Assembly: GCA_030429235.1 (NCBI GenBank)
Contig: JAUIDB010000034.1
Span: 1 to 38,808, forward strand
From: Thermoanaerobaculia bacterium
GTDB taxonomy: Bacteria; Acidobacteriota; Thermoanaerobaculia; Multivoradales; JAIOJS01
DNA: 38,808 bases
Direction: 5' to 3'
Shown: piece by piece, positions 7,419-16,615 of the stretch
Layout of the letters: each line of letters begins with the position of its first letter
How positions within the stretch are numbered: position 1 is the first letter of the stretch
Translations under genes and position numbers: made by a program
The notes under the pieces: model-generated
What the model was told of the DNA's origin: nothing
The model's input: only the letters and a program-made list of their open reading frames with translations
Databases searched by the model: none

Positions 7419-9905
7419 CTAGAAGCGGTAGCGAGCCTGTAGTGCGATCTGCCGGCCGGGTTCGGCGAACTTGTAGTTCGGGGTTGGGCCGATGTCACCG
7501 GCCTGGCCGACGCCAGTCGTAGAGTCGCCGAGGCTAGAGGTCAACCTGTCGGTCAGGTTCTTGCCGATCAGCAAGAATCGCCAGCTCTCTCCGGCGGTGG
7601 CCAGGCTGATCGAGGCATTGATCTTGCCGTAGGCTTCCTGGGTGTCCAGCGGATCGTTGGTCAACTTGAAGTGGACGTCGTCTACCCAGTAGTAGAGGAG
7701 GTCGTAACCCAGTTCCATGCCGCGGCCGACCCCGAAGCCACCGCCGTTCAGGCGCACGTTGAACTGCCATTCGGGAGCGTAGGCCAGCGGTGTTCCCGCT
7801 AGATCCTGGACCGAGGACACAGCACCGTTGGGGAACGTGACCGAGACGCAGCCTTCCGCCATCGTCTGTCCCGGGTAGCAAGGCCCGTTTGGGAACTCTT
7901 CGTACTCCGCCTCGGTCCAGGCCGCCGCCGCGGCGAGCGTCGTGTACTCGGTCAGGCCGACCACGACCTCAGCCTCGATGCCCGTGGAGTTCGCCTCGGC
8001 CGCGTTGTTGACATTCTGGATGACGGTGACTGCATCGAAGGCCGAGACCTGGATGTCCTCGAAGTCTGTCGACCACACCGCCCAGCTGGTGCGAGCCCGA
8101 CCCTCGATGAACGTGTGTTTGCCGCCGATCTCGAGGTGTGAGGTGCTCTCGGAGTCGTACTCGACGAGGTCCCGCGTCAGCGCCGCCTGCGACACGTAGT
8201 TCGGGAACTGGAAGCCGCCGCTCTTGAAGCCCTCCGCATAGGTGGCGTAGAACATCGACCCCGTTGACGGCGTCCAACGCAGGGTGACGTTGGGGCTGAA
8301 GTCTGACTCCGACCGATCGAAGAAGCCCGAACTCGTGAACTGCGCCGGACCGCAATTGAAGCCGATTGGAATCCCCACGCCGTCGAGCGAATCAGTGACG
8401 TTCGGACAGTCCACCTGGTTGCCAGCGACCTCGAGGGAGTAGGGCGTCAGCACCGTCGTATTCGAGTCTGTCGCGCGGTCCTCCTCGGTGAAACGTCCGC
8501 CAAGGGTGAGAGTGAAGTCATCGTGCAGATACCAGTCGACTTGGCCGAAGAGCGCTAGCGACTCGGTGTCGAGAGTGGACCATCCGTGCCGCTGCAAACC
8601 GCGGAACGCAGGGTTCGTCGTACCCCCCTCACAGAGCGAGAACGGGCCGCGACAGAACATGAAGGACTGGATGAAGTCGTTCGTCTGCTCGCCGTAGTAG
8701 AGGCCCGCGATGTAGTCGAACTTCGTGCCGCCGAGCGAGGTGATCCGCAGTTCGTGCGAGGTCTGCGACCAGTCGTCGCCGACGAAGATGTGCGTCCACT
8801 CGAGGTCGCTGTGATCCGAGTCCCAGGCATCGAAGCCCTCGTACTCTGCGTGGTTCCCCAGGTAGGTCATGTAGGTGCGATCGAAGTACTTGTTGAGGAT
8901 CAGTCCGAACATCGAGTATCGGGTGTCGTGGGGCTCCCGCTGTGCCTCGCCGTTGATCAGGAACTGTACGTCCTTGGATGAGTTGAATCGGCAATCCTCG
9001 GAGGGGTCCCGCGGATTGGGCGAGGTGGCGTCGCCGACGCAGTTGTAGATCTCTCGGGCGCGTCCACTGTGTTCGAGATCGCCGGCCTGAATCATCAGCT
9101 TAGCCTGCAGTGTGTCACTGACTTGCCAGTCGAAGGTGCCACGAGCCGTGTAGTCTCGGCGCTCCTGGTCGTTGCGGCCGGTTCCCAGGTTCTCCACCCA
9201 CCCTTCGCGGTCCTCGATGCGGACCGCGAACCGCGCCTTCAGAGCCTCCGAGAGGGGCACGTCGACGGCCGATTCGAGGGACAAGCCTTGCCCGTCCTCG
9301 AAGTCGTAGGTCGTCGTGAGGTAGCCGCCGAAGACGTCTCCGGGCTCGCGTGTGGTGATGTTGATCGCGCCGACGCTGTTGTTCTTTCCGATCAGGGCTC
9401 CCTGCGGTCCCTTGAGGATCTCGACCTGCTCGACATCGAGGAACATCGTGCGCCCGAAGCGGCTGCGGCCGAAGAAGAAGCCGTTCACCACTTGGCCGAC
9501 GGCCTCCTCGAAGCCCAGGTTGGAGCCCGTGGTCCCGAGACCGCGGACGATGAAGCGATCGAAGCTGTTGACGTCCTCGGCGTGAATGAAGTTCGTCGCC
9601 GAAAGGGAGAGCGCGGTGAGATCCGAGATATTGGCCTTCTGCAGGCTGTCGCCATCGATGTGCGTGATCGCGATCGGTACCTCGGTCAAGAGCTCCTCGC
9701 GTTTGCGGGCGGTAACGGTGATCTCGTCGCCGACGGCCGTCCTCTCGGGAGCCAGCTCCTCCCCCTCGGCGGTACTTGCCTCGACGTCAGCTCCCGCCGC
9801 ATCGTTCTGCGCGAGGACCAGGCTCGCCGAGCCTAGGCTCAGCGCAAGGAGCAGGACGGCGAACCTCGATGTTTGTGTGAGAAAGGCGGCTCCGTTCTTC
9901 GTCAT
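7419..9905 (-). CDS. TonB-dependent outer-membrane receptor
   Basis: 828 residues from the ATG at 9905; an in-frame TTG two codons earlier sits against the GGAGAG ribosome site and is less likely. A signal peptide (FAVLLLALSLGSASLVLAQ) is followed by a short acidic linker and a TonB-box-like DEITVTARKREE. The plug domain runs to about residue 180 with LSLSATNFIHAE, RGLGTTGSNLGFEE and VEILKGPQGALIGKNNSVGAINI. The rest is a 22-strand-type barrel closing with QIALQARYRF, a terminal Phe for the BAM complex. Family members import siderophores, cobalamin, glycans or other large ligands using TonB energy. No ABC transporter, SusD or regulator lies next to it, so the ligand cannot be inferred. Confidence 0.95.
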   Translation of the reverse strand: MTKNGAAFLTQTSRFAVLLLALSLGSASLVLAQNDAAGADVEASTAEGEELAPERTAVGDEITVTARKREELLTEVPIAITHIDGDSLQKANISDLTALSLSATNFIHAEDVNSFDRFIVRGLGTTGSNLGFEEAVGQVVNGFFFGRSRFGRTMFLDVEQVEILKGPQGALIGKNNSVGAINITTREPGDVFGGYLTTTYDFEDGQGLSLESAVDVPLSEALKARFAVRIEDREGWVENLGTGRNDQERRDYTARGTFDWQVSDTLQAKLMIQAGDLEHSGRAREIYNCVGDATSPNPRDPSEDCRFNSSKDVQFLINGEAQREPHDTRYSMFGLILNKYFDRTYMTYLGNHAEYEGFDAWDSDHSDLEWTHIFVGDDWSQTSHELRITSLGGTKFDYIAGLYYGEQTNDFIQSFMFCRGPFSLCEGGTTNPAFRGLQRHGWSTLDTESLALFGQVDWYLHDDFTLTLGGRFTEEDRATDSNTTVLTPYSLEVAGNQVDCPNVTDSLDGVGIPIGFNCGPAQFTSSGFFDRSESDFSPNVTLRWTPSTGSMFYATYAEGFKSGGFQFPNYVSQAALTRDLVEYDSESTSHLEIGGKHTFIEGRARTSWAVWSTDFEDIQVSAFDAVTVIQNVNNAAEANSTGIEAEVVVGLTEYTTLAAAAAWTEAEYEEFPNGPCYPGQTMAEGCVSVTFPNGAVSSVQDLAGTPLAYAPEWQFNVRLNGGGFGVGRGMELGYDLLYYWVDDVHFKLTNDPLDTQEAYGKINASISLATAGESWRFLLIGKNLTDRLTSSLGDSTTGVGQAGDIGPTPNYKFAEPGRQIALQARYRF

Positions 9906-10322
9906 ATGCAACTCTCCAGAGTCAGTCTTGTTGACCGTCGTTGACCCGCGTCGCGGCCGGCGGCCCGCGGCTCCACGGCTTCGGTTTCCCTTCGATACGT
10001 GTGGTGCGCCCTCGAGTTCTGCACTGCCCTACGCGCCGACTCCGCTGAGGTCTCCGACTGGGGTGACACGAGTCTCGGTCAGAGCAGCGATAGTACCGAG
10101 AGAAGGCAGGGACAGTATCCGAGGTAGTGGCCGACCAGGATCGGGATGGCTCTCCCCGGCGGGCGAGGGACTGAATCGATGCGGCCTGGACGTCGCTAGC
10201 GAAGTGGCCCCTCCCCGGAGCCGAGCGGCGGCCAGGGGCCTATTCTGTCTCACCGTCCAACCTCTCTGGACTGCTGGGAGGTGTCTGGCACTCCCTCGTA
10301 GTGCCAGCCGAATTCCGGAGCC
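9906..10322. other. no gene seen; upstream region of TonB receptor
   Basis: About 415 bases with no supported gene. It holds the receptor's ribosome site (GGAG 8 bases before the ATG, minus strand) and, at 10280-10292, one copy of the dispersed GGTGTCTGGCAC element. Open frames here have no coding character. Confidence 0.45.
10280..10292 (+). repeat. dispersed GGTGTCTGGCAC element, short copy
   Basis: Reads GGTGTCTGGCACT preceded by CTGGGA, almost the same context as the copy at 23552. It lies between the TonB receptor promoter region and the broken secreted-protein gene. Confidence 0.6.
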
Positions 10323-10621
10323 CTACTTGGGTCGCGATTGCTGATCCAGGAACTCCGCGCGGTCCCAGGCCTCCTGGTCCGAGAGCATGCTGCCGGCGCT
10401 GGTAGCCGACGCCCACAGACTCGGGGGCATCACGGCCCCGTCCGGGCTGCCGTCCCAGGTCCGGCAGTCCCCGAACTGTCGCGGGATCTGACGCCCCCAA
10501 AGCAGTCGGCTGCAGTCCCGTTCTCGGCCAGCGCCGCTCCCGCGCCCAGAGCCGTCGCGGCGGCCCATCCCGCGAGTATCGCCAGGGCTTAGCTGACGGA
10601 CCGAACGCTTACGTTCCTCAT
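10323..10621 (-). pseudogene. broken gene for a small secreted protein
   Basis: An AGGAGG site precedes an ATG at 10621 (minus). The frame gives MRNVSVRSVS, then an in-frame TAA, and continues in the same frame with ALAILAGWAAATALGAGAALAENGTAADC, a complete signal-peptide core with an Ala-x-Ala cleavage site. Just after ADC the reading must shift frame to continue as SRLLWGRQIPRQFGDCRTWDG... to the TAG at 10323. The gene therefore carries one nonsense codon and one frameshift, both inside an otherwise well-formed start region. The intact ancestor would be about 98 residues, with two Cys in the mature part (about 70 residues). I do not recognise the family. A sequencing error could explain one lesion but hardly both. 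Confidence 0.6.
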
Positions 10622-10799
10622 CGGTGGACCTCCTGCTGCACGGCGAAGCCGCGAGTCGAGAATCGGTGTCTGGCTATCTGCGCCATGCTACCGGGGTCGA
10701 GGGGCCAAGGTATCGAGAGAAGGTGCTCTGGATCTAGCGCCGAGAAGTACCAGTTGTGTCTTGCATCTTCAGTGGACGGGGCGAACGTATGATGTCCCG

Positions 10800-11810
10800 A
10801 TGAGAACGCTCCTCGCAGCCGTCGTCCTTCTGCTCCTGCCACCAGCCGTCGCCGCCGATCCACCGGCCAACGGCACCGTCCTCCACCGCGAGCCGGTTCA
10901 GTTGGGGGAGGATGCACCCGAGGGCGCGAAGGAGAGGCTGGTGGGGGTCGAACTCGAGCGGTTGGTCTACTCGAGTGATGGGCTCGAAGTGGAGGCCTAC
11001 CTCGCCACTCCGATAGGCGACGCGGACCTCGCGCGTCCCGGGGTCGTATTCCTGCGGGGCGGCAACCGTGACTTCGGAGCCGTCACCTCGGTGCGAGCGG
11101 CGTTCCTTCTAGGACGCCTCGCCCAGGAGGGCTACGTGGCGATCGCGACCAACTACCGTGGCAACGGGCGGCCAGGTGTCGCCAAGTATCCGGGGGAGAG
11201 AATCTGCTCCGAATGCGAGAGTGCTATCGGCGGTGTGGGACGTGAGGAGTTCGGTGGGGCCGAGGTCGACGACGTGCTCGCCCTCATTCCTCTCCTCGAG
11301 GCGATGCCCGGCGTCGACGCCGAGCGCCTGGGGATCTACGGCTGGAGCCGAGGCGGGATGATGACCTACCTGACCCTGCGGCGCACCGATCGTTTTCGCG
11401 CCGCTGTCGTCGGAGCCGGAGTCGCCGATGTGGCGGCCAGCCTGCAGCAGCGCCCAGACATGGCGGAGCACGTGTACTCCGAACTGGTACCCGGTTGGTC
11501 CGAGGCTGCGACCCGGGCGCGCGAGATCGAGAAGCGATCCGCCGTCCTGTGGGCCGAGGAACTTCCCGAGAGCACGCCGATTCTCCTCCTCCACGGTACC
11601 GCCGACTGGCGGGTGGATCCGACCCAGGCTCTCGACATGGCGCGAGCCCTGCTGCTGGCCCGGAGGCCCTTTCGGCTCCAGCTCTTCGAGGGAGGGGATC
11701 ACGGCCTCAGAGAGTACCGGACGGAGGTCCACGACGCCGTCGTCGCGTGGTTGAACCACTACGTGAGGGACGGAGGTGAGCACCCGAGTCTGGAACCCCA
11801 CGGACGCTAG
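10800..11810 (+). CDS. secreted S9-type (prolyl-oligopeptidase-like) serine hydrolase
   Basis: 336 residues from the ATG at 10800, which begins a classic signal peptide (MRTLLAAVVLLLLPPAVAADP); an in-frame TTG at 10761 would spoil it. The body is an alpha/beta-hydrolase of the dipeptidyl/acylaminoacyl peptidase type without an N-terminal propeller. The nucleophile elbow is GWSRGG (Ser183), the acid is in LLHGTADWRVDP (Asp269), and the base is in EGGDHGL (His301). NYRGNGRPG after strand beta4 is typical of S9 enzymes. The predicted role is hydrolysis of short peptides or esters in the periplasm. The substrate is unknown. It is alone on the plus strand, convergent with the GyrI-like gene. Confidence 0.88.
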   Translation: MRTLLAAVVLLLLPPAVAADPPANGTVLHREPVQLGEDAPEGAKERLVGVELERLVYSSDGLEVEAYLATPIGDADLARPGVVFLRGGNRDFGAVTSVRAAFLLGRLAQEGYVAIATNYRGNGRPGVAKYPGERICSECESAIGGVGREEFGGAEVDDVLALIPLLEAMPGVDAERLGIYGWSRGGMMTYLTLRRTDRFRAAVVGAGVADVAASLQQRPDMAEHVYSELVPGWSEAATRAREIEKRSAVLWAEELPESTPILLLHGTADWRVDPTQALDMARALLLARRPFRLQLFEGGDHGLREYRTEVHDAVVAWLNHYVRDGGEHPSLEPHGR

Positions 11811-11915
11811 GGATCCGTCGGCTCGTGACGACGAGGGCAGGCGAGGCGGGAAGGCGTTTCACCCTACGGACCCTCACCATGACCAGGGAACTGGAGCGCG
11901 CCCGAGAGGATACGG

Positions 11916-12533
11916 TCAGCGGCTCGATGCGGGGCCGACTGGAAGGCGGAGGATCGTGCGCAGGCGATCTGGAGGTACCCGGCGGGGATCGCTCAGGTAG
12001 ATCTCGTGGTGCCAGAGGGTCGGAGTCAGATTCGCCTCCGCCGCCAGAGCGAGCATTGCCTCGAGTGTGGTGCCCTCGGATTCGTAGGGACCCACGTGCA
12101 GCGCCTGGACGCACTGCCCTTCCTCGAGGAGGGCCAGCTCGACGGCCTCGAAGTCGCCCTCCTTGCCGCGCGCTCTGAGCTGCTCTCTCGCGGACTGCAG
12201 GGCCGGCTCGTCGATGAAGTCGGGGACCCGGATCAGCAGCCGCCAGTTCCACTCCTCCTTGGGTAGCGAAGCGAGGTCTGATTGGTCCTGCCCGTCCACC
12301 CCGTAGAGCCCTTCGAGCTTGCTCACGGCGTAGTCCCGTCCCCTGGCCTTGCTCGCGAACTTGAGGGTGTAGGCCATCGCGTAGAGAGCCGCCACTCGCG
12401 ACTGGAAGAGCTCCGATCCGGGAGCGCCTCGACCGGTGACGGCCAGATAGCGGGCCGGGGCGATCTGCAGCAGAGTCGGTTTCCTTCGCGTCGAGTACTC
12501 CGCCCGGTTCTCTTTGACGAGATCGATCTTCAT
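11916..12533 (-). CDS. GyrI-like domain protein
   Basis: 205 residues from the ATG at 12533. This start overlaps the TGA of the upstream AraC gene (ATGA), which decides the start and implies translational coupling; longer versions of the frame only read through the AraC gene out of frame. Family landmarks are MKIDLVKENRAEY, APARYLAVTGRGAPG, RVAALYAMAYTLKF, DYAVSKLEGLYG and PKEEWNWRLLIRVPDF. These are GyrI-like small-molecule-binding proteins (SHS2 duplication), cytosolic, thought to bind or hydrolyse small hydrophobic or cationic ligands. Pairing with an AraC protein that itself ends in a GyrI-like domain suggests both sense the same compound. Confidence 0.88.
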   Translation of the reverse strand: MKIDLVKENRAEYSTRRKPTLLQIAPARYLAVTGRGAPGSELFQSRVAALYAMAYTLKFASKARGRDYAVSKLEGLYGVDGQDQSDLASLPKEEWNWRLLIRVPDFIDEPALQSAREQLRARGKEGDFEAVELALLEEGQCVQALHVGPYESEGTTLEAMLALAAEANLTPTLWHHEIYLSDPRRVPPDRLRTILRLPVGPASSR

Positions 12534-13417
12534 TGGATTCTCACGGCGACGTCGGTCAGCAGGTCCTCGGGCTCGGTGGAGTCCGGGTCGTTGAGGTAGA
12601 ACTCGAGGGAGGGTAGATCCCCTGGTTCGTGGGTCTGCGCAGCGAACCAGACGCCGAAGAGCGCGGCGTAGGTTCGACCGATCTGCTCGTAGGGCCCCTC
12701 GTGGAGCGCGATGGCGAATCGGCCGCCGGGGATCGACCGAATCGCGATGTCGCCATCGGAGGGGACGTCCGGACCCACGCTGACGCAAGCGTCGTAGTGG
12801 ATCTCGTCCGGGGGGGTTACCTCCGGATCGTGCCAGCAGGCACCGAAGAGGCGGTGCTCGGGACCGAAGAGGCAGTGGTATCCCACCCAGTCGGTCAGCC
12901 TCTCCCAAGCCGCCCCGGCGCCGTCGTAGGGTCCGACGTGTCGCACGTAGGCGACGCGAAGATCGGGAAGGGTCTCGATGCGTACGTTCATCATCTGCTC
13001 CTGTACGAAGACCGGCCTCAGGGAATCGGAGGCGGTCGTGAAGTGAACCTGGTTGGGGGACTCGATCCGGGCGGGTTGGTCGGAGTCGCGGAAGTCGCGA
13101 GGGGGGCAGCCGAAGTCGCGGCCGAACGCTCGAGTAAACGCCTCGTGAGCCTCGAAGCCGGCGTCGAAGGCGATGCTCGTGACCGACCGGTCAGTGTTCC
13201 TGATTTGATGTGCCGCCCGTTCCAACCGCAGGCGACGCACGTGGCGACGGACAGACTCACCGACCATGCCGCGGAAGACGCGATGGAAATGGAAAGGAGA
13301 GAAGGCGGCGACTCCGGCCAACTCCTCCAGGGAGAGCGCCGCGTCGAGATTGTGCTGAATGTGGATCAGCACCCTTCGTAGGCGTGTGGCGTAGTCTTCC
13401 TCGGTGGCCGTTCTCAT
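12530..13417 (-). CDS. AraC-family regulator with GyrI-like ligand-binding domain
   Basis: 295 residues from the ATG at 13417; a GTG three codons upstream is possible. Residues about 8-105 form the double helix-turn-helix DNA-binding domain of AraC proteins, here N-terminal (LSLEELAGVAAFSPFHFHRVFRGMVGES and SVTSIAFDAGFEAHEAFTRAFGRDFG). Residues about 140-295 form a GyrI-like effector domain (LPDLRVAYVRHVGPYDGAG, GGRFAIALHEGPYEQIG, PSLEFYLND). This architecture is that of Rob/SbmC-type regulators that respond to small cationic or hydrophobic molecules, often activating detoxification. It is translationally coupled to the downstream GyrI-like gene (4-base overlap), so it probably controls its own operon. 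Confidence 0.9.
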   Translation of the reverse strand: MRTATEEDYATRLRRVLIHIQHNLDAALSLEELAGVAAFSPFHFHRVFRGMVGESVRRHVRRLRLERAAHQIRNTDRSVTSIAFDAGFEAHEAFTRAFGRDFGCPPRDFRDSDQPARIESPNQVHFTTASDSLRPVFVQEQMMNVRIETLPDLRVAYVRHVGPYDGAGAAWERLTDWVGYHCLFGPEHRLFGACWHDPEVTPPDEIHYDACVSVGPDVPSDGDIAIRSIPGGRFAIALHEGPYEQIGRTYAALFGVWFAAQTHEPGDLPSLEFYLNDPDSTEPEDLLTDVAVRIQ

Positions 13418-13465
13418 GCTGGACACCCTAGCGTCGTTCTTCGGTGGCCGCTTGACCCTCTTTGC

Positions 13466-14026
13466 TCAGTTCTTCCGAGGTGTCTGGCAACCTACTGGGC
13501 ACCCCACTGACGCTGACGACTCCTGAGGTGTCGCGACTCGGTACCGGAACCGAGAGGACAATGGGTACGCCAACACCCCTCCGAGGTTGTGGACGACGTG
13601 GTTGAGCCAGGCTCTCTCGCCCTCGACGAGGCCGGTAGGAAGGCCGAGAAGGTGAGTGGCCTTCTCGATCTCGCACAGGGCGCACACCACCGCCAGGGCG
13701 AGGATGCAGGTCAGGCGGAACCGCGGGTTCGCCCACCGTCGCTCGGCGGCATCGATGCCGCCGGTCAGTCCGCCGTTGAGCAGGAAGACCACGGCCATCC
13801 CGCAGGGGATTGCCAAGATCTTGAAGTACTGGACGTTCAGATCGCCAGCCAGCGAGCCGTCGGTGGTCCGGGCCAGGAAGCGAAGGGGAGAGTCTCCGAG
13901 AATCGTCGCCCAGGTCGGGTCGATATCCGTCAGCAGGTCACAGAACAGCCTGAGTAGGCCGATCCCGGCCAGCAGGGCGGCCACGACGAGGCTCCACGAT
14001 GCGCGGTCCCCGCTCGAAGCTCTCAC
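13466..14026 (-). CDS. four-helix membrane protein, hypothetical
   Basis: 186 residues with four hydrophobic segments: about 12-34 (SLVVAALLAGIGLLRLFCD), 68-88 (KILAIPCGMAVVFLLNGG), 104-121 (RLTCILALAVVCALCEIE) and 141-160 (LNHVVHNLGGVLAYPL). The spacing and the late His/Asn/Gly-rich helix distantly recall VanZ-like proteins, but I would not name it. The GTG start at 14026 overlaps the stop of the kinase fragment (GTGA) and lacks a good ribosome site, so the N-terminus is uncertain. The last dozen codons (GCPVGCQTPRKN) are written by a copy of the dispersed GGTGTCTGGCA element, so the original C-terminus may have been replaced. Confidence 0.55.
   Translation of the reverse strand: MRASSGDRASWSLVVAALLAGIGLLRLFCDLLTDIDPTWATILGDSPLRFLARTTDGSLAGDLNVQYFKILAIPCGMAVVFLLNGGLTGGIDAAERRWANPRFRLTCILALAVVCALCEIEKATHLLGLPTGLVEGERAWLNHVVHNLGGVLAYPLSSRFRYRVATPQESSASVGCPVGCQTPRKN
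13479..13491 (+). repeat. dispersed GGTGTCTGGCA element, inside a 3' gene end
   Basis: Reads GGTGTCTGGCAAC with CCGA before it. It lies within the final codons of the minus-strand membrane-protein gene and seems to supply its stop region. Confidence 0.5.
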
Positions 14027-14229
14027 CTGGTGCTCGCCCGCCGGCGCAGGACTCTACTCGAGGCCCCTGCGGGGGCTAGGCACTCCGGATGGGCGGCTCC
14101 CTCCTCGGCAGGCACCTGGATCGAGAACTGGCGATCGAGTCGGGTGTCGGGCGCCCGGTAGGCGTCACCCATGCCTCCATGGCCGAGATCAGCGGTGATC
14201 TCGAATTGGGAGAGGTTCTTGCCGATCAT
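14023..14229 (-). pseudogene. N-terminal fragment of a Ser/Thr protein kinase
   Basis: The frame opens with MIGKNLSQFEITADLGHGGMGDAYRAPDTRLDRQ, which matches the start of Hanks-type kinases (glycine-rich loop LGxGGMG, then AxDTRLDR). The following strand reads SIQVPAEEG where the family has IKVLPEE, so the ATP-binding lysine is lost. Beyond about residue 45 no kinase lobe follows (no HRD, no DFG) and the frame stops after 68 residues. It is therefore a decayed scrap, not a working kinase. Its TGA overlaps the GTG of the downstream membrane protein. An intact kinase of a different sub-type lies at 17226-19982. Confidence 0.7.
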
Positions 14230-14526
14230 CGCCTAGATCCTATTCCCTCGAGGTTAGGCCAAAGAGGGGGCTTGATCTCGTGATCGAGCCTCTACCGCTG
14301 GCGAGAGGCGGGGGCCGGGAGGGACTCGACGGTGGCGCTCTGAGTCTGCGAACTGACGCTCCGGCTGGATCCCGGAGAGCGGCGTCGGTCTGCTCGCGAA
14401 CCGGGGGAGATCGGTCGCGACGGTGGTCATCGGGGAGTGACGAGACCCATGGTATAACCGAGCTTTCGTGCCACGGCCCCGCGGGGCTCTTCTGCGCCCA
14501 TCCCTTGCCCCCAAGGAGGTCGAACC

Positions 14527-16548
14527 ATGTCTAGTCCGCTCTCTCGCGCCCCGCAGCGGGTCCTCGCCCTCCTCGTACTGACGAGCGTTTCCCTCGCGGC
14601 GGAGGATCGCCTCGCCGACCAGATCCCGAGTGCGGCCACCGGGAATCCGGACATGGCCCAGTTGGCCGCTACCGAAGGTACGGGGACGATCGTTGCCGAC
14701 GGCAAGGGCTGCACGTTGGGCGATGCGATCACTTCGGCGAACACCGACATCGATACCGGCGGTTGCACCGGGGCCGGCGGCGTGGAGACCATTCAATTGG
14801 ACGGCGCCTTCATCAGCTCGGTCGCCGACGAGACCAGCTCGACACACTTCGACGGCGCCTTTGCCGCCCTTCCGGACGTCGAGAGCGAGATGACGATCAC
14901 CGCCGGCACCGCGACGCTCATCTCTCGGCTCGACAGTTTGACGTGCCCCGACGATGGTGTTGATCACTTCCGGCTCCTCAACGTGGTCGCTGGGGGGCGG
15001 CTCACCCTCGATGGCGTGACGTTGGAGAACGGCTGCGCTCCTTCCGGGGGCGCCGTCTATGTACAGGGCGAGCTCGTCCTGGTCGACAGCGTCTTCCGGG
15101 ACAACACCGCGCAGGGTGTGGATCTGACGGCAATTCAGCGGGGTGGGGTTCTCGATGGCCGCGGCGGGGCGGTGTACGTCGCGGACGTCGGCGAGCTCGA
15201 ATCGGTCACGGGCACGGTGTTCGAAGACAACCGAGCGGTCGGGTTGTCCGGCGACGGCTCGAATGGGGAGGGCGGGGCGCTGATGATCGAGAGTGGCGCC
15301 GCGGTCGGACCGATCCAGCTGTCGCTGTTCCGGTCGAACGAAGCCATCGGCGGCGGTGCCGCGTTCGACGGTGGCAGGGGCCGTGGCGGCGCGGTCTACT
15401 CCAGGGAAGATCTGACGGTGAACGACACACGCTTCGAGTCCAACCGCGCCCAGGGAGGATCGGGGAGCGTGGCCGCGGGCGGCGAGGCAGTAGGAGGAGC
15501 AGTCCATGTCAACGGCGCGGCGGCGACCTTCGAGCGGGTCGTTTTCGAAGGCGACCAGGCGAAGGGCGGTGTGACCGCAAGTCCGAACTTCGGGGGCCGC
15601 GGCTGGGGTGGTGCGATCTACGTCGAGGGGCTTCTCTCGATCAGCGATGCCCGCATCGCGGGGAGCTCGGCCGTGGGCGGCAACTCGTTGATCGGTACCG
15701 GGGGTACGGCCGCGGGCGGAGCGATCCTCTCCGGAGAGACGCTGATCGTCGCCGAGCGGGTGACGGTATCGGATTCCTGGGCTCAGGGCGGCAGTGGCGG
15801 AGGGGGTGGCAGTGGGGGAGCCGCAAGGGGTGGGGCGATCAACTCCCCGAGTGGTGGAACCGGGACCAACATCACACTGTCCGGCAACCTAGCGATCGGC
15901 GGCAACACCGCGGGGTCGTTGGGCGGCGGTGCGTCCGGAGGTGGCTGGTGGTCGGCCGGGACCCTGGACATCGTCAACGGGACGGTGATCGGTAACGTGG
16001 CCGCGGGGGGAACGGGAACGTCAGATGGGACTGCCGCCGGCGGCGGTGTCTTCCACGACTTGGGCATTGTCAGTTTCGTGAGTTCGATCCTCGGCAGCAA
16101 TGCGGTCGGCGTAGCCGGCGGCTCGTTCGCCGCCAACGACTGCGACACGGATTCGGGCACCTTCGTCAGCCATGGCTACAACCTGGTTGAGACTGCTTCC
16201 GGCCAGTGCCCGTTCGTCGGAACCAACGACCAGACCGGTCTAAGCCCCGGCGTGATTGGGCTCGTCGACCTCGGCTGCGCCACACCTTTGCCAGACGGCT
16301 CCTGCGTCCCGGTCCACGCGCTCCCGGTCGAGAGCCCGGCTGTCGATCAGGGGAGTTGTACGGTGGCTGGAGTCGCCGAAGACGCCCGTGAGACGGCGCG
16401 TCCGTTCGACGTCGACACTATCGCCAACGCCGACGACGGCTGCGACGCCGGCGCCCACGAGCTGTTCGACCAGGACGGCAACGGCGACGATGACTTCTTC
16501 CTCTTCACCGACGGCTTCGAGTCGGGGGATACGACGGGCTGGAGCTAG
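14527..16548 (+). CDS. secreted right-handed parallel beta-helix protein with DGFESGD tag
   Basis: 673 residues. The ATG at 14527 has a near-perfect AAGGAGGT 6 bases upstream. A signal peptide (RVLALLVLTSVSLAAED) is followed at about residue 60 by DGKGCTLGDAITSANTD, the CxLxxAIxxAN motif that opens many CSLREAI-type exported beta-helix proteins. Residues about 130-520 are Gly-rich short repeats of the form GGAVYV...L.L..S.F..N.A.GG, as in autotransporter- and polymorphic-membrane-protein-like beta-helices. Near the end come SPAVDQGSC and DDGCDAGAHEL, as in choice-of-anchor Q domains, then DQDGNGDDDFFLFTDGFESGDTTGWS, the C-terminal tag seen in three more proteins here. It probably sits on the cell surface. 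The 297 bases upstream hold only its leader and no other gene. Ligand unknown. Confidence 0.9.
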   Translation: MSSPLSRAPQRVLALLVLTSVSLAAEDRLADQIPSAATGNPDMAQLAATEGTGTIVADGKGCTLGDAITSANTDIDTGGCTGAGGVETIQLDGAFISSVADETSSTHFDGAFAALPDVESEMTITAGTATLISRLDSLTCPDDGVDHFRLLNVVAGGRLTLDGVTLENGCAPSGGAVYVQGELVLVDSVFRDNTAQGVDLTAIQRGGVLDGRGGAVYVADVGELESVTGTVFEDNRAVGLSGDGSNGEGGALMIESGAAVGPIQLSLFRSNEAIGGGAAFDGGRGRGGAVYSREDLTVNDTRFESNRAQGGSGSVAAGGEAVGGAVHVNGAAATFERVVFEGDQAKGGVTASPNFGGRGWGGAIYVEGLLSISDARIAGSSAVGGNSLIGTGGTAAGGAILSGETLIVAERVTVSDSWAQGGSGGGGGSGGAARGGAINSPSGGTGTNITLSGNLAIGGNTAGSLGGGASGGGWWSAGTLDIVNGTVIGNVAAGGTGTSDGTAAGGGVFHDLGIVSFVSSILGSNAVGVAGGSFAANDCDTDSGTFVSHGYNLVETASGQCPFVGTNDQTGLSPGVIGLVDLGCATPLPDGSCVPVHALPVESPAVDQGSCTVAGVAEDARETARPFDVDTIANADDGCDAGAHELFDQDGNGDDDFFLFTDGFESGDTTGWS

Positions 16549-16615
16549 TCTGGTCGCACCTCTGGAGGATCGGACGGAGCCTCGAAGGCAACTTCGAATG
16601 GTCTCTTACCTCTGG

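Noticed and set aside
7419-9905. A SusC/SusD-type glycan uptake locus
   Set aside because: The receptor lacks a SusC-type N-terminal extension and no SusD-like or glycoside hydrolase gene is adjacent.
14254-15507. A 417-codon minus-strand open frame opposite the beta-helix gene
   Set aside because: Shadow frame. The plus strand has a perfect ribosome site, signal peptide and family motifs.
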